A stretch of 64,000 nt of DNA from Bacteroidales bacterium (GTDB lineage: Bacteria > Bacteroidota > Bacteroidia > Bacteroidales > Bacteroidaceae): NCBI GenBank assembly GCA_015060965.1, contig SUXN01000005.1:32530-96529 (forward strand), written 5' to 3'. The stretch's first letter is position 1. Every line of letters starts with the position of its first letter. Of this stretch, positions 46,997 through 55,772 are shown in pieces. The notes under the pieces were generated by a model. That model was not told where the DNA came from and searched no databases. It saw only the letters and a list, made by a program, of their open reading frames with translations. Both the position numbers and the translations under genes were made by a program.

Positions 46997-48034
46997 TCAG
47001 ACAATCTCCTCTATATTACCGAAACGGTCCCACACGCGGGCAAAGCCATATTCTGCCACCTTGCCTTGAGGCACGAGCAACAGAGTACGGGCATAGACAT
47101 CGGCATCGGCAATATCAGACGAGCACATGGGCGCAGCATCACACATCACGCGCAGCTCCTTAAGGGACTTGCAGCTGCGGAAAGCCTGGTCACCCACATT
47201 CACTACCGCAGCAGGCAGGGTTATACTCTCTATCGCCGAACAGTTGTAGAAAGCACCATAGCCGATGCTCAACACACCTTCGTGCAGCAATACACTCTTG
47301 AGCGACGTACAGTTGGCAAGCACGCCCTGGTCAAGCATATTTACAGCCTTGGGCAAGGTAAACTCCTCAAGAGCAGAACAACCCCAGAAAGCGCCCTTCT
47401 TGACAGCCGCCACGCTCTTCGGCAACTTGATTGTCTTTAATGACGTACAATCACGGAATGCCCAACCCTCAACAGAGAGAAGCCCCTCGGGAAGAATAAC
47501 CTCTTTTAGAGACGAACAACCACAGAAAGCATACTCACCTACGGTGTCCACAAGCTCACCTACAGATATCCTCTCAAGAGCCTTGCAACCGTCAAAGAGG
47601 GAAGGCTCAATATTCACGAGGTTGTCGGGCAGGAAAGCCCTCTCAAGCGCCGTACACCCTGCAAAAGCCGAGCGGCCTATCACCAGCACCTTTGGCGGGA
47701 AAACCACCTCGACAAGTGAAGTACACCCCTTGAATGCCTGCAGACCGACAGCGTGCAGCGCATCATTGAATTTCACGGATGAAAGCATACAGCACCCCTC
47801 GAAAGCACTGATACCGATAGAATCGATATTATCGCCAAGCACAACGGAGCGCAGTCCGGTACAATCCATGAAAGCCTCATCAAGGATATCCACAACGGCA
47901 TACTCAACACCATCAACCGCAATGGACGAAGGTATCACCACCGCACCCGAATAGGGCAACAGACTCTTGGTAACAGTAGCTGTTCTCTTGCCGCTATCGA
48001 GCAGATATGTTATATTGTCAATTTTTGTTATCAT
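46997..48034 (-). CDS. Leucine-rich-repeat protein of BspA type, without signal peptide
   Basis: A 345-residue protein built of about eleven BspA/TpLRR-type repeats of 22-23 residues, e.g. LRSVVLGDNIDSIGISAFEG, LVEVVFPPKVLVIGRSAFAG and LKEVILPEGLLSVEGWAFRD. The start is the ATG at 48034 (MITKIDNITYLLDSGKRTAT); there is no signal peptide or lipobox, so the protein should stay in the cytoplasm, unlike most BspA-like proteins, which are surface adhesins. It lies 28 bases after queA and before the Smr and pepT genes. The role is unknown; a scaffold or binding protein is a guess. Confidence 0.88.
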   Translation of the reverse strand: MITKIDNITYLLDSGKRTATVTKSLLPYSGAVVIPSSIAVDGVEYAVVDILDEAFMDCTGLRSVVLGDNIDSIGISAFEGCCMLSSVKFNDALHAVGLQAFKGCTSLVEVVFPPKVLVIGRSAFAGCTALERAFLPDNLVNIEPSLFDGCKALERISVGELVDTVGEYAFCGCSSLKEVILPEGLLSVEGWAFRDCTSLKTIKLPKSVAAVKKGAFWGCSALEEFTLPKAVNMLDQGVLANCTSLKSVLLHEGVLSIGYGAFYNCSAIESITLPAAVVNVGDQAFRSCKSLKELRVMCDAAPMCSSDIADADVYARTLLLVPQGKVAEYGFARVWDRFGNIEEIV

Positions 48035-48062
48035 AAGCAATCAAGCTTTTTTAGTCAGTCCC

Positions 48063-49277
48063 TTATGGAATAAGCAGTGAACTGTCACCGTAACTGAGGA
48101 AACGGAACCCGTTGGCAAGGGCATAATCATATATCGTGCGCCAGTCACCGTCCACAAATGCAGACACAAGCAGAAGCAGAGTACTCTTCGGCTGGTGGAA
48201 GTTGGTGACAATAGCCTTTACGATGCGGTACCTGTAGCCCGGAGCAATCATTATCTGCGTGTGTGAATGCACACGGTCAAGACCGTTGCGCTCCATCCAC
48301 TCCAGCAATGCCTTCAACGAGTCCACCGTTGTCAATGAGTGTTCACGGTTATATGGAGTCCATTGGTTAACATGCAGTTCATCCTGAGTCACAGCCGGAT
48401 TCTCAGCCACCAGTTCACCAAGGAAGTACAGGCTCTCGAGTGTGCGCACCGATGTAGTACCCACGGCAACAGCCTCGCCTCCGGCAGCAACAATCTTCTC
48501 AATCAGAGCCTTGCGCACCTCGATATACTCCTCGTGCATCTCATGGTCGGCAATGAGTTCACTCTTCACAGGCTTGAATGTACCGGCACCCACGTGCAAT
48601 GTAACCTCTTCGCGCTCCACGCCGGCAGCGGTGAGCGCCTCAAGCACAGCCGGAGTAAAATGCAAGCCGGCAGTAGGCGCCGCCACAGAGCCCTTGATTT
48701 TAGAATAGACCGTCTGATAGGTACGCGTATCACTCTCCTCGGTCCTGCGGTTGAGGTAGGGAGGAATAGGCAGCTCACCGGCAGCTTCAAGCAACTCCGC
48801 AAAAGAGACACCACCGTCCCACGAGAAACGCACGTGATTCACAGCAGCAGGGCCACCGACACGCTCCACCGACAGAGTGACATTTTTACCGCCAACCTCA
48901 ACAACCTGTGAGAGCACACCACCCTTCCAGCGGTTCGAGTTACCTACAAGACACTGCCACACACACTCCTTTGTCTCAAGGAATATCTGCTGGTAGTCAC
49001 AAGGCTGTTCCGGCTCAAGACAGAAGACCTCGATGAGCGCACCCGTCTCCTTGCGGAATCGCAGACGCGCCTGTATGACCTTGGTGTTGTTGAAGACCAT
49101 CAACGCATTCTGCGGGATATACTTGGGCAGGTTAGAGAAGACATCCTCACTCACCACACCCTTATTATAAAGCAGGAGTTTTGAACTGTCACGCTGCGCA
49201 AGGGGATATTTTGCAATCCTCTCATCAGGCAACGGATAGTCATACTCCGCAATGGCTATTTCCTGAATCTTTTTCAT
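48063..49277 (-). CDS. queA: S-adenosylmethionine:tRNA ribosyltransferase-isomerase
   Basis: A 404-residue enzyme that transfers and rearranges ribose from AdoMet onto preQ1 in tRNA, making epoxyqueuosine. I use the ATG at 49277 (MKKIQEIAIAEYDYPLPDER); the upstream extension is hydrophobic and unlike the family. Motifs: YPLAQRDSSKLLLYNKG, LMVFNNTKVIQARL, GELPIPPYLNR, YQTVYSKIKGSVAAPTAGLH, TLHVGAGTFKPV and VTNFHQPKSTLLLLVSAF. It is longer than the E. coli protein (356), with insertions typical of Bacteroidetes. A promoter box (49298-49305) lies upstream; LRR, Smr and pepT genes follow. Confidence 0.95.
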   Translation of the reverse strand: MKKIQEIAIAEYDYPLPDERIAKYPLAQRDSSKLLLYNKGVVSEDVFSNLPKYIPQNALMVFNNTKVIQARLRFRKETGALIEVFCLEPEQPCDYQQIFLETKECVWQCLVGNSNRWKGGVLSQVVEVGGKNVTLSVERVGGPAAVNHVRFSWDGGVSFAELLEAAGELPIPPYLNRRTEESDTRTYQTVYSKIKGSVAAPTAGLHFTPAVLEALTAAGVEREEVTLHVGAGTFKPVKSELIADHEMHEEYIEVRKALIEKIVAAGGEAVAVGTTSVRTLESLYFLGELVAENPAVTQDELHVNQWTPYNREHSLTTVDSLKALLEWMERNGLDRVHSHTQIMIAPGYRYRIVKAIVTNFHQPKSTLLLLVSAFVDGDWRTIYDYALANGFRFLSYGDSSLLIP

Positions 49278-49297
49278 TACAAACATTATACTGAACA

Positions 49298-49305
49298 CAA
49301 AGATA
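49298..49305 (-). promoter_or_regulatory. -7 box of the queA group
   Basis: Minus-strand TATCTTTG, 21 bases before the queA start and just downstream of the aldolase terminator. Confidence 0.55.
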
Positions 49306-49333
49306 ATACAAACCGCCGAAACTACAGGCATAA

Positions 49334-49365
49334 ATTAAGGGGTGACTTTGCAGTCACCCCTTAAT
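49334..49365 (-). terminator. Terminator of the aldolase gene
   Basis: Perfect 14-bp stem ATTAAGGGGTGACT/AGTCACCCCTTAAT around a 4-base loop, 56 bases past the stop codon. Confidence 0.82.
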
Positions 49366-49420
49366 AGTATAACCATTTGTTTTTTTAAAAAGTGCAGATG
49401 CCTTTTTAGAGACAAATTAA

Positions 49421-50419
49421 TTAAGCGAGCTTGTTATCTGAACCAAGAACATTCACAATCTTGTGGATGTACTGCTTCTTCATGTTCTCGCGTGCAGGAC
49501 CGAGATACTTTCTTGGGTCGAACTCTGCAGGGTTTGTAGCGAATACCTCACGGATAGCTGCAGTCATGGCAAGACGGCTGTCGCTATCGATGTTGATCTT
49601 ACAAACTGCGAGAGATGCAGCCTTACGGAGCTCCTCCTCAGGAATACCGATAGCATCCTTCAAAGCACCACCGTACTTGTTGATTGTCTCAACCTCCTCC
49701 TGTGGAACTGAAGAAGAACCGTGGAGAACGATTGGGAAGCCAGGAAGCTCCTTCATACAGCCCTCGAGAACGTCGAATGCCAATGGGGGAGGAACAAGAA
49801 CACCCTTCTCGTTGCGTGTGCACTGCTCGGGCTTGAACTTGTTGGCACCGTGTGAAGTACCGATAGAGATAGCCAAGCTGTCGCAACCTGTCTTAGTAAC
49901 GAAGTCAACAACCTCCTCAGGACGTGTATAAGTGTGGTGCTCAGCAACTACGTCATCCTCAACACCTGCAAGGATACCGAGCTCGCCCTCAACAGTAACA
50001 CCGTACTGGTGAGCGTACTCAACAACCTGCTTTGTGAGAGCAACATTCTCCTCGTATGGAAGGTGTGAACCGTCGATCATAACTGAAGAGAAGCCCATGT
50101 CGATGCAAGACTTACACAACTCGAAAGAGTTACCGTGGTCGAGGTGGAGAACGATCTCAGGGTTTGTGCAACCGAGCTCCTTTGCATACTCGACAGCACC
50201 CTCTGCCATGTAACGGAGAAGAGTCTGGTTAGCATACTTGCGGGCACCGCTTGATACCTGGAGGATAACCGGAGACTTTGTCTCGACAGCAGCCATGATG
50301 ATAGCCTGCAACTGCTCCATGTTGTTGAAGTTGAAAGCTGGGATAGCGTAACCGCCCTTCATTGCCTTTGCAAACATCTCCTTAGTGTTTACAAGACCTA
50401 ATTCTTTGTAATTTACCAT
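49421..50419 (-). CDS. fba: Class II fructose-1,6-bisphosphate aldolase
   Basis: A 332-residue zinc-dependent aldolase of glycolysis and gluconeogenesis. Zinc and substrate motifs: GYAIPAFNFNNMEQLQAIIM at the start, VLHLDHGNSFELCKSCIDMG (catalytic Asp and zinc His), VMIDGSHLPYEENVALT, VEGELGILAGVEDD, IGTSHGANKFKP (zinc His), LHGSSSVPQEEVE (zinc His) and KINIDSDSRLAMTAAIRE. Monocistronic, with a -7 box (50486-50493) and its own terminator. The codon pattern is strongly biased, which fits a highly expressed gene. Confidence 0.96.
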   Translation of the reverse strand: MVNYKELGLVNTKEMFAKAMKGGYAIPAFNFNNMEQLQAIIMAAVETKSPVILQVSSGARKYANQTLLRYMAEGAVEYAKELGCTNPEIVLHLDHGNSFELCKSCIDMGFSSVMIDGSHLPYEENVALTKQVVEYAHQYGVTVEGELGILAGVEDDVVAEHHTYTRPEEVVDFVTKTGCDSLAISIGTSHGANKFKPEQCTRNEKGVLVPPPLAFDVLEGCMKELPGFPIVLHGSSSVPQEEVETINKYGGALKDAIGIPEEELRKAASLAVCKINIDSDSRLAMTAAIREVFATNPAEFDPRKYLGPARENMKKQYIHKIVNVLGSDNKLA

Positions 50420-50485
50420 AGTTATTTAATACTTTAAAGTAGTTAGATAATCTCTTGTTTACAGCCCGTTGGGCGTAATTCTCTG

Positions 50486-50493
50486 CAAATTTA
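50486..50493 (-). promoter_or_regulatory. -7 box of the aldolase gene
   Basis: Minus-strand TAAATTTG, matching TAnnTTTG, 67 bases before the start codon. Confidence 0.5.
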
Positions 50494-50574
50494 ATAAATT
50501 CTTTCATTATAGCTACTTAATAAGAGAAAAATTATACCATTAGGGCTATAAAGATTTTTTCACATAACCTGGAG

Positions 50575-50604
50575 TTGGTTTTTACGGCAAAAGGATTATA
50601 TTTG
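50575..50604 (+). promoter_or_regulatory. Promoter of the lytic transglycosylase gene
   Basis: TTG at 50575-50577, 19-base spacer, TATATTTG at 50597-50604; 41 bases before the start codon. Confidence 0.75.
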
Positions 50605-50644
50605 CAAAGATAGGTACCTATAAGACATTCCCCATTACAGAACT

Positions 50645-51394
50645 ATGAATTTCAGATACATATACCCCGTCCTGTTGCTGATGCTGTTTGCATTTTTCGT
50701 TGCAGGGGGAAACAACATCTTCGGGTACAGACCTGTTGAGACGGTCGAGGAGCAAGTACCGGAGCCGGAATACGAATATATTTCACCACACGTGTGGATA
50801 TCGCATTACGACGACCATTTCCGTCAGGCAGCCGACAGTTTAGAGCTTGACTGGATGCTCATCGCTGCCATAGCATATACCGAATCACGTTTTGACAGCG
50901 CCGCGGTATCGAGCGTTGGAGCAAAGGGAGTCATGCAGATGATGCCGAACACACTCAACGGGCTGGACGTTCCCGACTCGCTCCACGCCGACAACAGCGC
51001 CAACATCCATGCCTCGGCAAGATATCTGAGATCACTCTACAAGATGTTCCGCGGAGTAAAGCACTCCGACGAGCGCATCAACTTTGTACTGGCATCATAT
51101 AATGCAGGATACGGACACATCCGCGATGCCATGAGACTTGCCGAGAAGCACGGATACAACAGGAATATATGGACAGGCAACGTAGATACGTTCCTGATGA
51201 AAAAAAGCATTCCTGAATTCTACAACGACAGCGTATGCCGCAACGGAGAATTCAAGGATTGGAAGCAGACGATATCCTTTGTAAACAAGGTACAGCGCAG
51301 TTGGAAAAGATTCGCAAGGATGCAACAGGAATATGCCGACTCAGTACATCAGGTAATCGCGGCTGACACTCTCAAAAAGATTGGCACCAAATAA
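50645..51394 (+). CDS. Lytic transglycosylase (SLT domain)
   Basis: A 249-residue envelope protein: an N-terminal membrane or signal segment (YPVLLLMLFAFFVAGG, residues 8-23), a short linker, then an SLT lysozyme-like domain from ~55. Catalytic Glu is in IAAIAYTESRFDSAAVSSVG; GAKGVMQMMPNT and ASYNAGYGHIRDAMRLAEKH are the other family signatures. It resembles the catalytic part of MltF, without the solute-binding domain. Cleaves peptidoglycan glycan strands to give anhydro ends. Monocistronic, with a good promoter and terminator. Confidence 0.92.
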   Translation: MNFRYIYPVLLLMLFAFFVAGGNNIFGYRPVETVEEQVPEPEYEYISPHVWISHYDDHFRQAADSLELDWMLIAAIAYTESRFDSAAVSSVGAKGVMQMMPNTLNGLDVPDSLHADNSANIHASARYLRSLYKMFRGVKHSDERINFVLASYNAGYGHIRDAMRLAEKHGYNRNIWTGNVDTFLMKKSIPEFYNDSVCRNGEFKDWKQTISFVNKVQRSWKRFARMQQEYADSVHQVIAADTLKKIGTK

Positions 51395-51410
51395 CGTTGC
51401 ACCTACACAT

Positions 51411-51454
51411 ACAAACAGAACCGGCACGCTTTTCGGCGTGCCGGTTCTGTTTGT
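51411..51454. terminator. Bidirectional terminator between transglycosylase and Nfn-like gene
   Basis: Perfect 19-bp stem (arms ACAAACAGAACCGGCACGC and complement, loop TTTTCG) in a 73-base gap between converging genes. Confidence 0.88.
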
Positions 51455-51467
51455 ATGAATCAACCGA

Positions 51468-53756
51468 TTACTTGCTCAGATTCTCGTGCATTGCTGCCGC
51501 AGCACGGCGTCCGTCACCCATAGCAAGGATAACAGTAGCACCTCCACGTACGATGTCACCACCGGCATAAATGAACGGAATAGAAGACTGCATATCCTCA
51601 TTCACTGCAATTGTATTCTTGCGGCCGAGCTCAAGGCCCTCTACCGATGTAGGTACAAGAGGGTTAGGAGCAACACCAACAGAAACAACAGCCATGTCGA
51701 TATCTATTTTCTCTATTGCACCTTCTACAGGTACCGGTGAACGACGACCCGATGCATCAGGCTCGCCAAGCTCCATCTTCTGGAGGACAATCTGCTTCAC
51801 ACAGCCCTTCTCGTCGGCAATATACTCAATGGGGTTATGCAGGGTAAGGAACTCAACGCCCTCCTCTTTCGCATGCTTCACCTCCTCAAGGCGTGCAGGC
51901 ATCTCGGCCTCACTGCGACGATAGATTATCATTGCCTTCTCGGCACCCAGACGGAGCGCCGTACGTACAGAGTCCATAGCAGTGTTACCGCCACCGATGA
52001 CAGCCACACGCTTACCGATGTGCATTGGAGTATCCGTCTCGGGGTTTGAAGCATCCATCAGGTTCACACGGGTAAGGTACTCGTTAGAAGAGAGGATATT
52101 GATGGAGTTCTCGCCCGGAATATTCATGAAATTAGGCAGGCCGGCACCCGATGCCACAAAGACACCCTTATAGCCATCTTCCTGCAACTGGGCGATAGAT
52201 ATTGTCTTGCCCACAACGCAATCCTTTACAAACTCCACGCCCATGGCACGCAGGTTCTCGATCTCATGTTCAACGATAGAGTTCGGCAAGCGGAACTCGG
52301 GGATACCGTACTTGAGCACACCTCCAATCTCATGCAGAGCCTCAAAGACTGTAACCGCATAGCCGAGCTTTGCCATATCACCGGCAAAAGAGAGACCGGC
52401 AGGACCCGAACCCACAACAGCCACCTTCATGCCGTTTGCAGGAGCAACCTCGGGAGCCGGCATCTCACCGCTCTCGCGTGCATAATCGGCAGCAAAGCGC
52501 TCAAGTGCACCGATAGCTACAGCCTTGTGACCCATCTTCAGGTGGATACACTGGCTCTCGCACTGCTTCTCCTGAGGACATACGCGACCGCAGACAGCAG
52601 GCAATGAACTTGTCATCTTGAGCACCTGGGCAGCCTTTACAAACTCACCACGCTCGATATTCTTGATGAATGAAGGTATCTTGATGCTTACAGGACAACC
52701 CTCCATACAAGCAGGCTTAGGACAGTCAAGACAACGCTGTGCCTCAACAAGAGCCATCTCCTTTGTAAGACCAGTGTTCACCTCCTCGCGCAACTTTGTC
52801 GCACGGTAAGCAGGCTCAAGCTCAGGCATCGGACAACGTTCGATAGCTGTACGCTCTTTCGGCTTCATCTTGTTACGGAGCTCTACGCGCCAAGCCGCAT
52901 CACGGTTTGTAAGGTCGTCGCACTCGCTCGCACACTCAAACGTCTCAAGTTTCTCAAGCTCATGAGCCTCCTCGGCCTTGAATGAGCCGAGACGCTGCAT
53001 CATGCCGTCAAAATCAACCTGATGGCCGTCGAACTCAGGACCGTCCACACAAACGAACTTTGTCTTGCCGCCCACTGTTACACGGCACGCACCGCACATA
53101 CCGGTACCGTCAACCATGATTGTGTTGAGAGACACCACGGTAGGAATCTCATACTGCTTTGTGAGCTTGCACACGAATTTCATCATTATTGCAGGACCGA
53201 TAGCCACACAATGGTCAACCTTCTCGCGCTTGATTACACGCTCGATACCCTCGGTAACAAGACCCTTGTCACCGTACGAACCGTCATCGGTCATGATGAT
53301 TACCTCATCAGACACCTCACGTACCTCTTTCTCGAGGATGATAAGATCCTTTGAACGGCCCGCAAGCACAGAAATCACGCGGTTACCCGCCTTCTTCAAT
53401 GCTGTAGCAATCGGAAGCATTGGAGCCACACCGACACCACCGCCGGCACATACAACTGTACCGAAATTCTCGATATGTGTTGCCTGACCGAGAGGACCCA
53501 CCACATCCGTTATGTAGTCACCCTCATTGAGGTCACATACGCGGCTTGAACTGAGACCTACCTTCTGGATAACCAGAGTGATGAGTCCCTTTTCCGGGTC
53601 GGCATGGGCAATGGTAAGCGGAATACGCTCACCCTTCTCACCGACACGCAGAATCACAAAGTTACCGGCTCTGTATGCCTTTGCAATAAGCGGAGCCTCT
53701 ACACGCAGACGGAAAACCTTTTCCGAAAACTGCTCTTTTGAAACTATCTTGAACAT
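51468..53756 (-). CDS. Fused ferredoxin-NADP reductase-like and glutamate synthase small subunit-like flavoprotein (NfnAB-like)
   Basis: A 762-residue fusion. Residues 1-275 are a PyrK/SudB/NfnA-like FAD-NAD(P) reductase with GGVGVAPMLPI and a Cys set for an [Fe-S] cluster (C221, C224, C236 in GMCGACRVTVGGKTKFVC). From ~285 it is like GltD/NfnB: Cys at 342, 345, 350, 354 and 389, 393, 399, 403 for two [4Fe-4S] clusters, FAD motif VVGSGPAGLSFAGDMAKLGY and a second nucleotide motif VIGGGNTAMDSVRTALRLG. In clostridia and Thermotoga the two parts are separate and form the electron-bifurcating NADH-dependent ferredoxin:NADP+ transhydrogenase. Databases often name the fusion a dihydroorotate dehydrogenase/glutamate synthase, but no catalytic amidotransferase domain is present. 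Confidence 0.83.
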   Translation of the reverse strand: MFKIVSKEQFSEKVFRLRVEAPLIAKAYRAGNFVILRVGEKGERIPLTIAHADPEKGLITLVIQKVGLSSSRVCDLNEGDYITDVVGPLGQATHIENFGTVVCAGGGVGVAPMLPIATALKKAGNRVISVLAGRSKDLIILEKEVREVSDEVIIMTDDGSYGDKGLVTEGIERVIKREKVDHCVAIGPAIMMKFVCKLTKQYEIPTVVSLNTIMVDGTGMCGACRVTVGGKTKFVCVDGPEFDGHQVDFDGMMQRLGSFKAEEAHELEKLETFECASECDDLTNRDAAWRVELRNKMKPKERTAIERCPMPELEPAYRATKLREEVNTGLTKEMALVEAQRCLDCPKPACMEGCPVSIKIPSFIKNIERGEFVKAAQVLKMTSSLPAVCGRVCPQEKQCESQCIHLKMGHKAVAIGALERFAADYARESGEMPAPEVAPANGMKVAVVGSGPAGLSFAGDMAKLGYAVTVFEALHEIGGVLKYGIPEFRLPNSIVEHEIENLRAMGVEFVKDCVVGKTISIAQLQEDGYKGVFVASGAGLPNFMNIPGENSINILSSNEYLTRVNLMDASNPETDTPMHIGKRVAVIGGGNTAMDSVRTALRLGAEKAMIIYRRSEAEMPARLEEVKHAKEEGVEFLTLHNPIEYIADEKGCVKQIVLQKMELGEPDASGRRSPVPVEGAIEKIDIDMAVVSVGVAPNPLVPTSVEGLELGRKNTIAVNEDMQSSIPFIYAGGDIVRGGATVILAMGDGRRAAAAMHENLSK

Positions 53757-53991
53757 AGTTAATGTTTTAGTCTATTATAGTTATTGTGTAACGCAACAGC
53801 ACCACAATCTTTTTAAAAGTTCATTACGCCTTAAAGCGTAACGCAGTTACCACCTTTTTCCTGTTTAATTATAAAGTTCAAAAAAAGTGGGATAACAAGG
53901 CTTGCGGAAAAGGCGGAAACCGGAGTTTACTGAGCGTAAATGAGGATTTACGCCTTACCGCGTAACGCAGTTATCACATTTTTAGTGGACT
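53757..53991. repeat. Intergenic direct repeats and hairpins between serS and the Nfn-like gene
   Basis: GTAACGCAnnnnnCAC occurs three times (53788-53805, 53838-53854, 53962-53977), each followed by a T-run. The last two are preceded by matching hairpins TTACGC...GCGTAA (53824-53841 and 53948-53965). TTTACTGAGCGTAAATGA at 53926-53943 is nearly the same as 33756-33773. The last hairpin may end serS transcription. Confidence 0.6.
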
Positions 53992-55266
53992 TTAGTCTAT
54001 AATTTCAAACCCACAATACGGTACCAACGCCGCTGGTATACGTATACCCTCCGGTGTCTGGTTGTTCTCAAGGAGAGCCGCAACAATACGTGGGAGAGCA
54101 AGAGCAGAGCCGTTGAGAGTGTGGCAGAGCTCAGTCTTCTTGTCGGCATTGCGGTAACGGCACTTCAAACGGTTAGCCTGATAGGTGTCGAAGTTTGATA
54201 CAGAAGAAACCTCAAGCCAGCGCTGCTGAGCCTCGGAATATACCTCAAAGTCAAAACAGAGAGCGGCAGTGAAGCTCATGTCACCGCCACAGAGACGGAG
54301 GATGCGGTAAGGCAGTTCAAGTTTCTTGAGAAGACCCTCGACATGCTCAAGCATCTCCTTGTGAGACTCCTTGCTGTGCTCCGGAGTATCGATGCGTACA
54401 ATCTCAACCTTTGAGAACTCATGCAGGCGGTTCAAGCCACGTACATCCTTACCGTATGAGCCGGCCTCACGACGGAAACACTGTGTATATGCACAGTTCT
54501 TGATAGGAAGCTGTTTCTCATCAAGGATAACATCGCGGTAGATATTTGTCACAGGAACCTCAGCTGTCGGGATGAGATAGAGGTCATCGAGGTCGCAGTG
54601 ATACATCTGGCCCTCCTTGTCGGGAAGCTGTCCTGTACCGTAACCCGAAGCTGCATTAACAACGGTTGGAGGCATTATCTCAACATAACCAGCCTTGCGG
54701 GCCTCATCGAGGAAGAAGTTGATGAGTGCACGCTGGAGCTGGGCACCCTTACCCTTGTATACAGGGAAACCGGCACCTGTAATCTTCACACCGAGGTCAA
54801 AGTCAATGAGGTCATACTTCTTTGCGAGTTCCCAGTGAGGCAAGGCATTCTCAGGAAGGACAGTCTCTGTTCCGCCGGTCTTCTCAACCACATTATCCTC
54901 GGCAACAGCACCCTCGGGAACCTCATCGTAAGGAATATTAGGGATTGTATAAAGTACCTGCTGGAGTTCCTCTGCTGCAGCATCCATTTTCTCCTGCAAC
55001 TCCTTGGCCTTATCCTTGAGTACGGCAACTTCAGCCTTAACAGCGTTAGCCTCTTCAACAGCCTGTGCTTTCATGAGCTGACCCACCTTTGCCGCAAGCT
55101 GCTTGTTCTGCGCAAGGACATTGTCAAGTTCCTGCTGTGCAGCACGGCGCACCTTGTCCAATTCAAGCACTTTATCTATAGTCTCCTTAGCATTCTTGAA
55201 ATGCTTTTTCTCCAAGCCTTTAAGGACTTTTTCAGTCTCTTGGCTGATAACTTTAAGTGTTAGCAT
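53992..55266 (-). CDS. serS: Seryl-tRNA synthetase
   Basis: A 424-residue class II synthetase. The N-terminal ~105 residues form the long antiparallel coiled coil that grips tRNA-Ser (LDKVRRAAQQELDNVLAQNK). The catalytic domain shows motif 1 GAQLQRALINFFLDEARKAG, motif 2 FRREAGSYGKDVRGLNRLHE and motif 3 NGSALALPRIVAALLENNQ, plus TAEVPVTNIYRD for serine and adenylate binding. Length and order are normal. It is upstream of the Nfn-like gene but separated by a repeat-rich 235-base gap, so the two are probably separate transcripts. Confidence 0.97.
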   Translation of the reverse strand: MLTLKVISQETEKVLKGLEKKHFKNAKETIDKVLELDKVRRAAQQELDNVLAQNKQLAAKVGQLMKAQAVEEANAVKAEVAVLKDKAKELQEKMDAAAEELQQVLYTIPNIPYDEVPEGAVAEDNVVEKTGGTETVLPENALPHWELAKKYDLIDFDLGVKITGAGFPVYKGKGAQLQRALINFFLDEARKAGYVEIMPPTVVNAASGYGTGQLPDKEGQMYHCDLDDLYLIPTAEVPVTNIYRDVILDEKQLPIKNCAYTQCFRREAGSYGKDVRGLNRLHEFSKVEIVRIDTPEHSKESHKEMLEHVEGLLKKLELPYRILRLCGGDMSFTAALCFDFEVYSEAQQRWLEVSSVSNFDTYQANRLKCRYRNADKKTELCHTLNGSALALPRIVAALLENNQTPEGIRIPAALVPYCGFEIID

Positions 55267-55434
55267 GTTGTATCGTATTTTTAATAATCGTCAATTTAAA
55301 GATTGCCGCAAGGCAATAATTACAAAAGTACAACTATTTTTTATTATTAAATAACATAATGGCAAAATTTTTAGATAAATACAAGACAAATGCAACAAAC
55401 TGCACTCAAGAAGCCCCCTGCAAAGAAGAACAAA

Positions 55435-55466
55435 AAAGGCAACCCTTTATCAGGATTGCCTTTTAG
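55435..55466 (-). terminator. Terminator of the rplU-rpmA operon
   Basis: Stem AAAGGCAATCC/GGGTTGCCTTT (one mismatch) with a TTTTTT tail on the minus strand, 21 bases past the rpmA stop. Confidence 0.82.
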
Positions 55467-55486
55467 AGTGTGTTTGACAAGAATTA

Positions 55487-55753
55487 TTAGTTCTTCTCTG
55501 CAAAAGGAGCAACAGAAACGTAGCTCTTGTCGTTCTTACCACGCTTGAATGTTACGATACCGTCAACCAAAGCGTAGAGAGTGTGGTCACTACCCATACC
55601 GATGTTTGCACCGGGATTATGAACTGTACCACGCTGACGTACGATGATATTACCGGCTTTACATGCCTGGCCACCCCAGATTTTAACACCAAGTCTCTGG
55701 CTTGCTGACTCACGGCCGTTCTTTGAACTACCAACACCTTTCTTATGTGCCAT
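55487..55753 (-). CDS. rpmA: 50S ribosomal protein L27
   Basis: An 88-residue L27: [20 protein letters not shown], then [20 protein letters not shown] and [20 protein letters not shown]. The N-terminus begins directly with the mature sequence and has no cleaved extension of the Firmicutes type. L27 reaches the peptidyl-transferase centre. It lies 19 bases downstream of rplU. Confidence 0.98.
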   Translation of the reverse strand: MAHKKGVGSSKNGRESASQRLGVKIWGGQACKAGNIIVRQRGTVHNPGANIGMGSDHTLYALVDGIVTFKRGKNDKSYVSVAPFAEKN

Positions 55754-55772
55754 AATACTTAAACTTTAAAAA

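Noticed and set aside
51468..53756. True glutamate synthase
   Set aside because: There is no glutaminase or synthase domain; only the flavoprotein halves are present, so an Nfn-like role is more likely.
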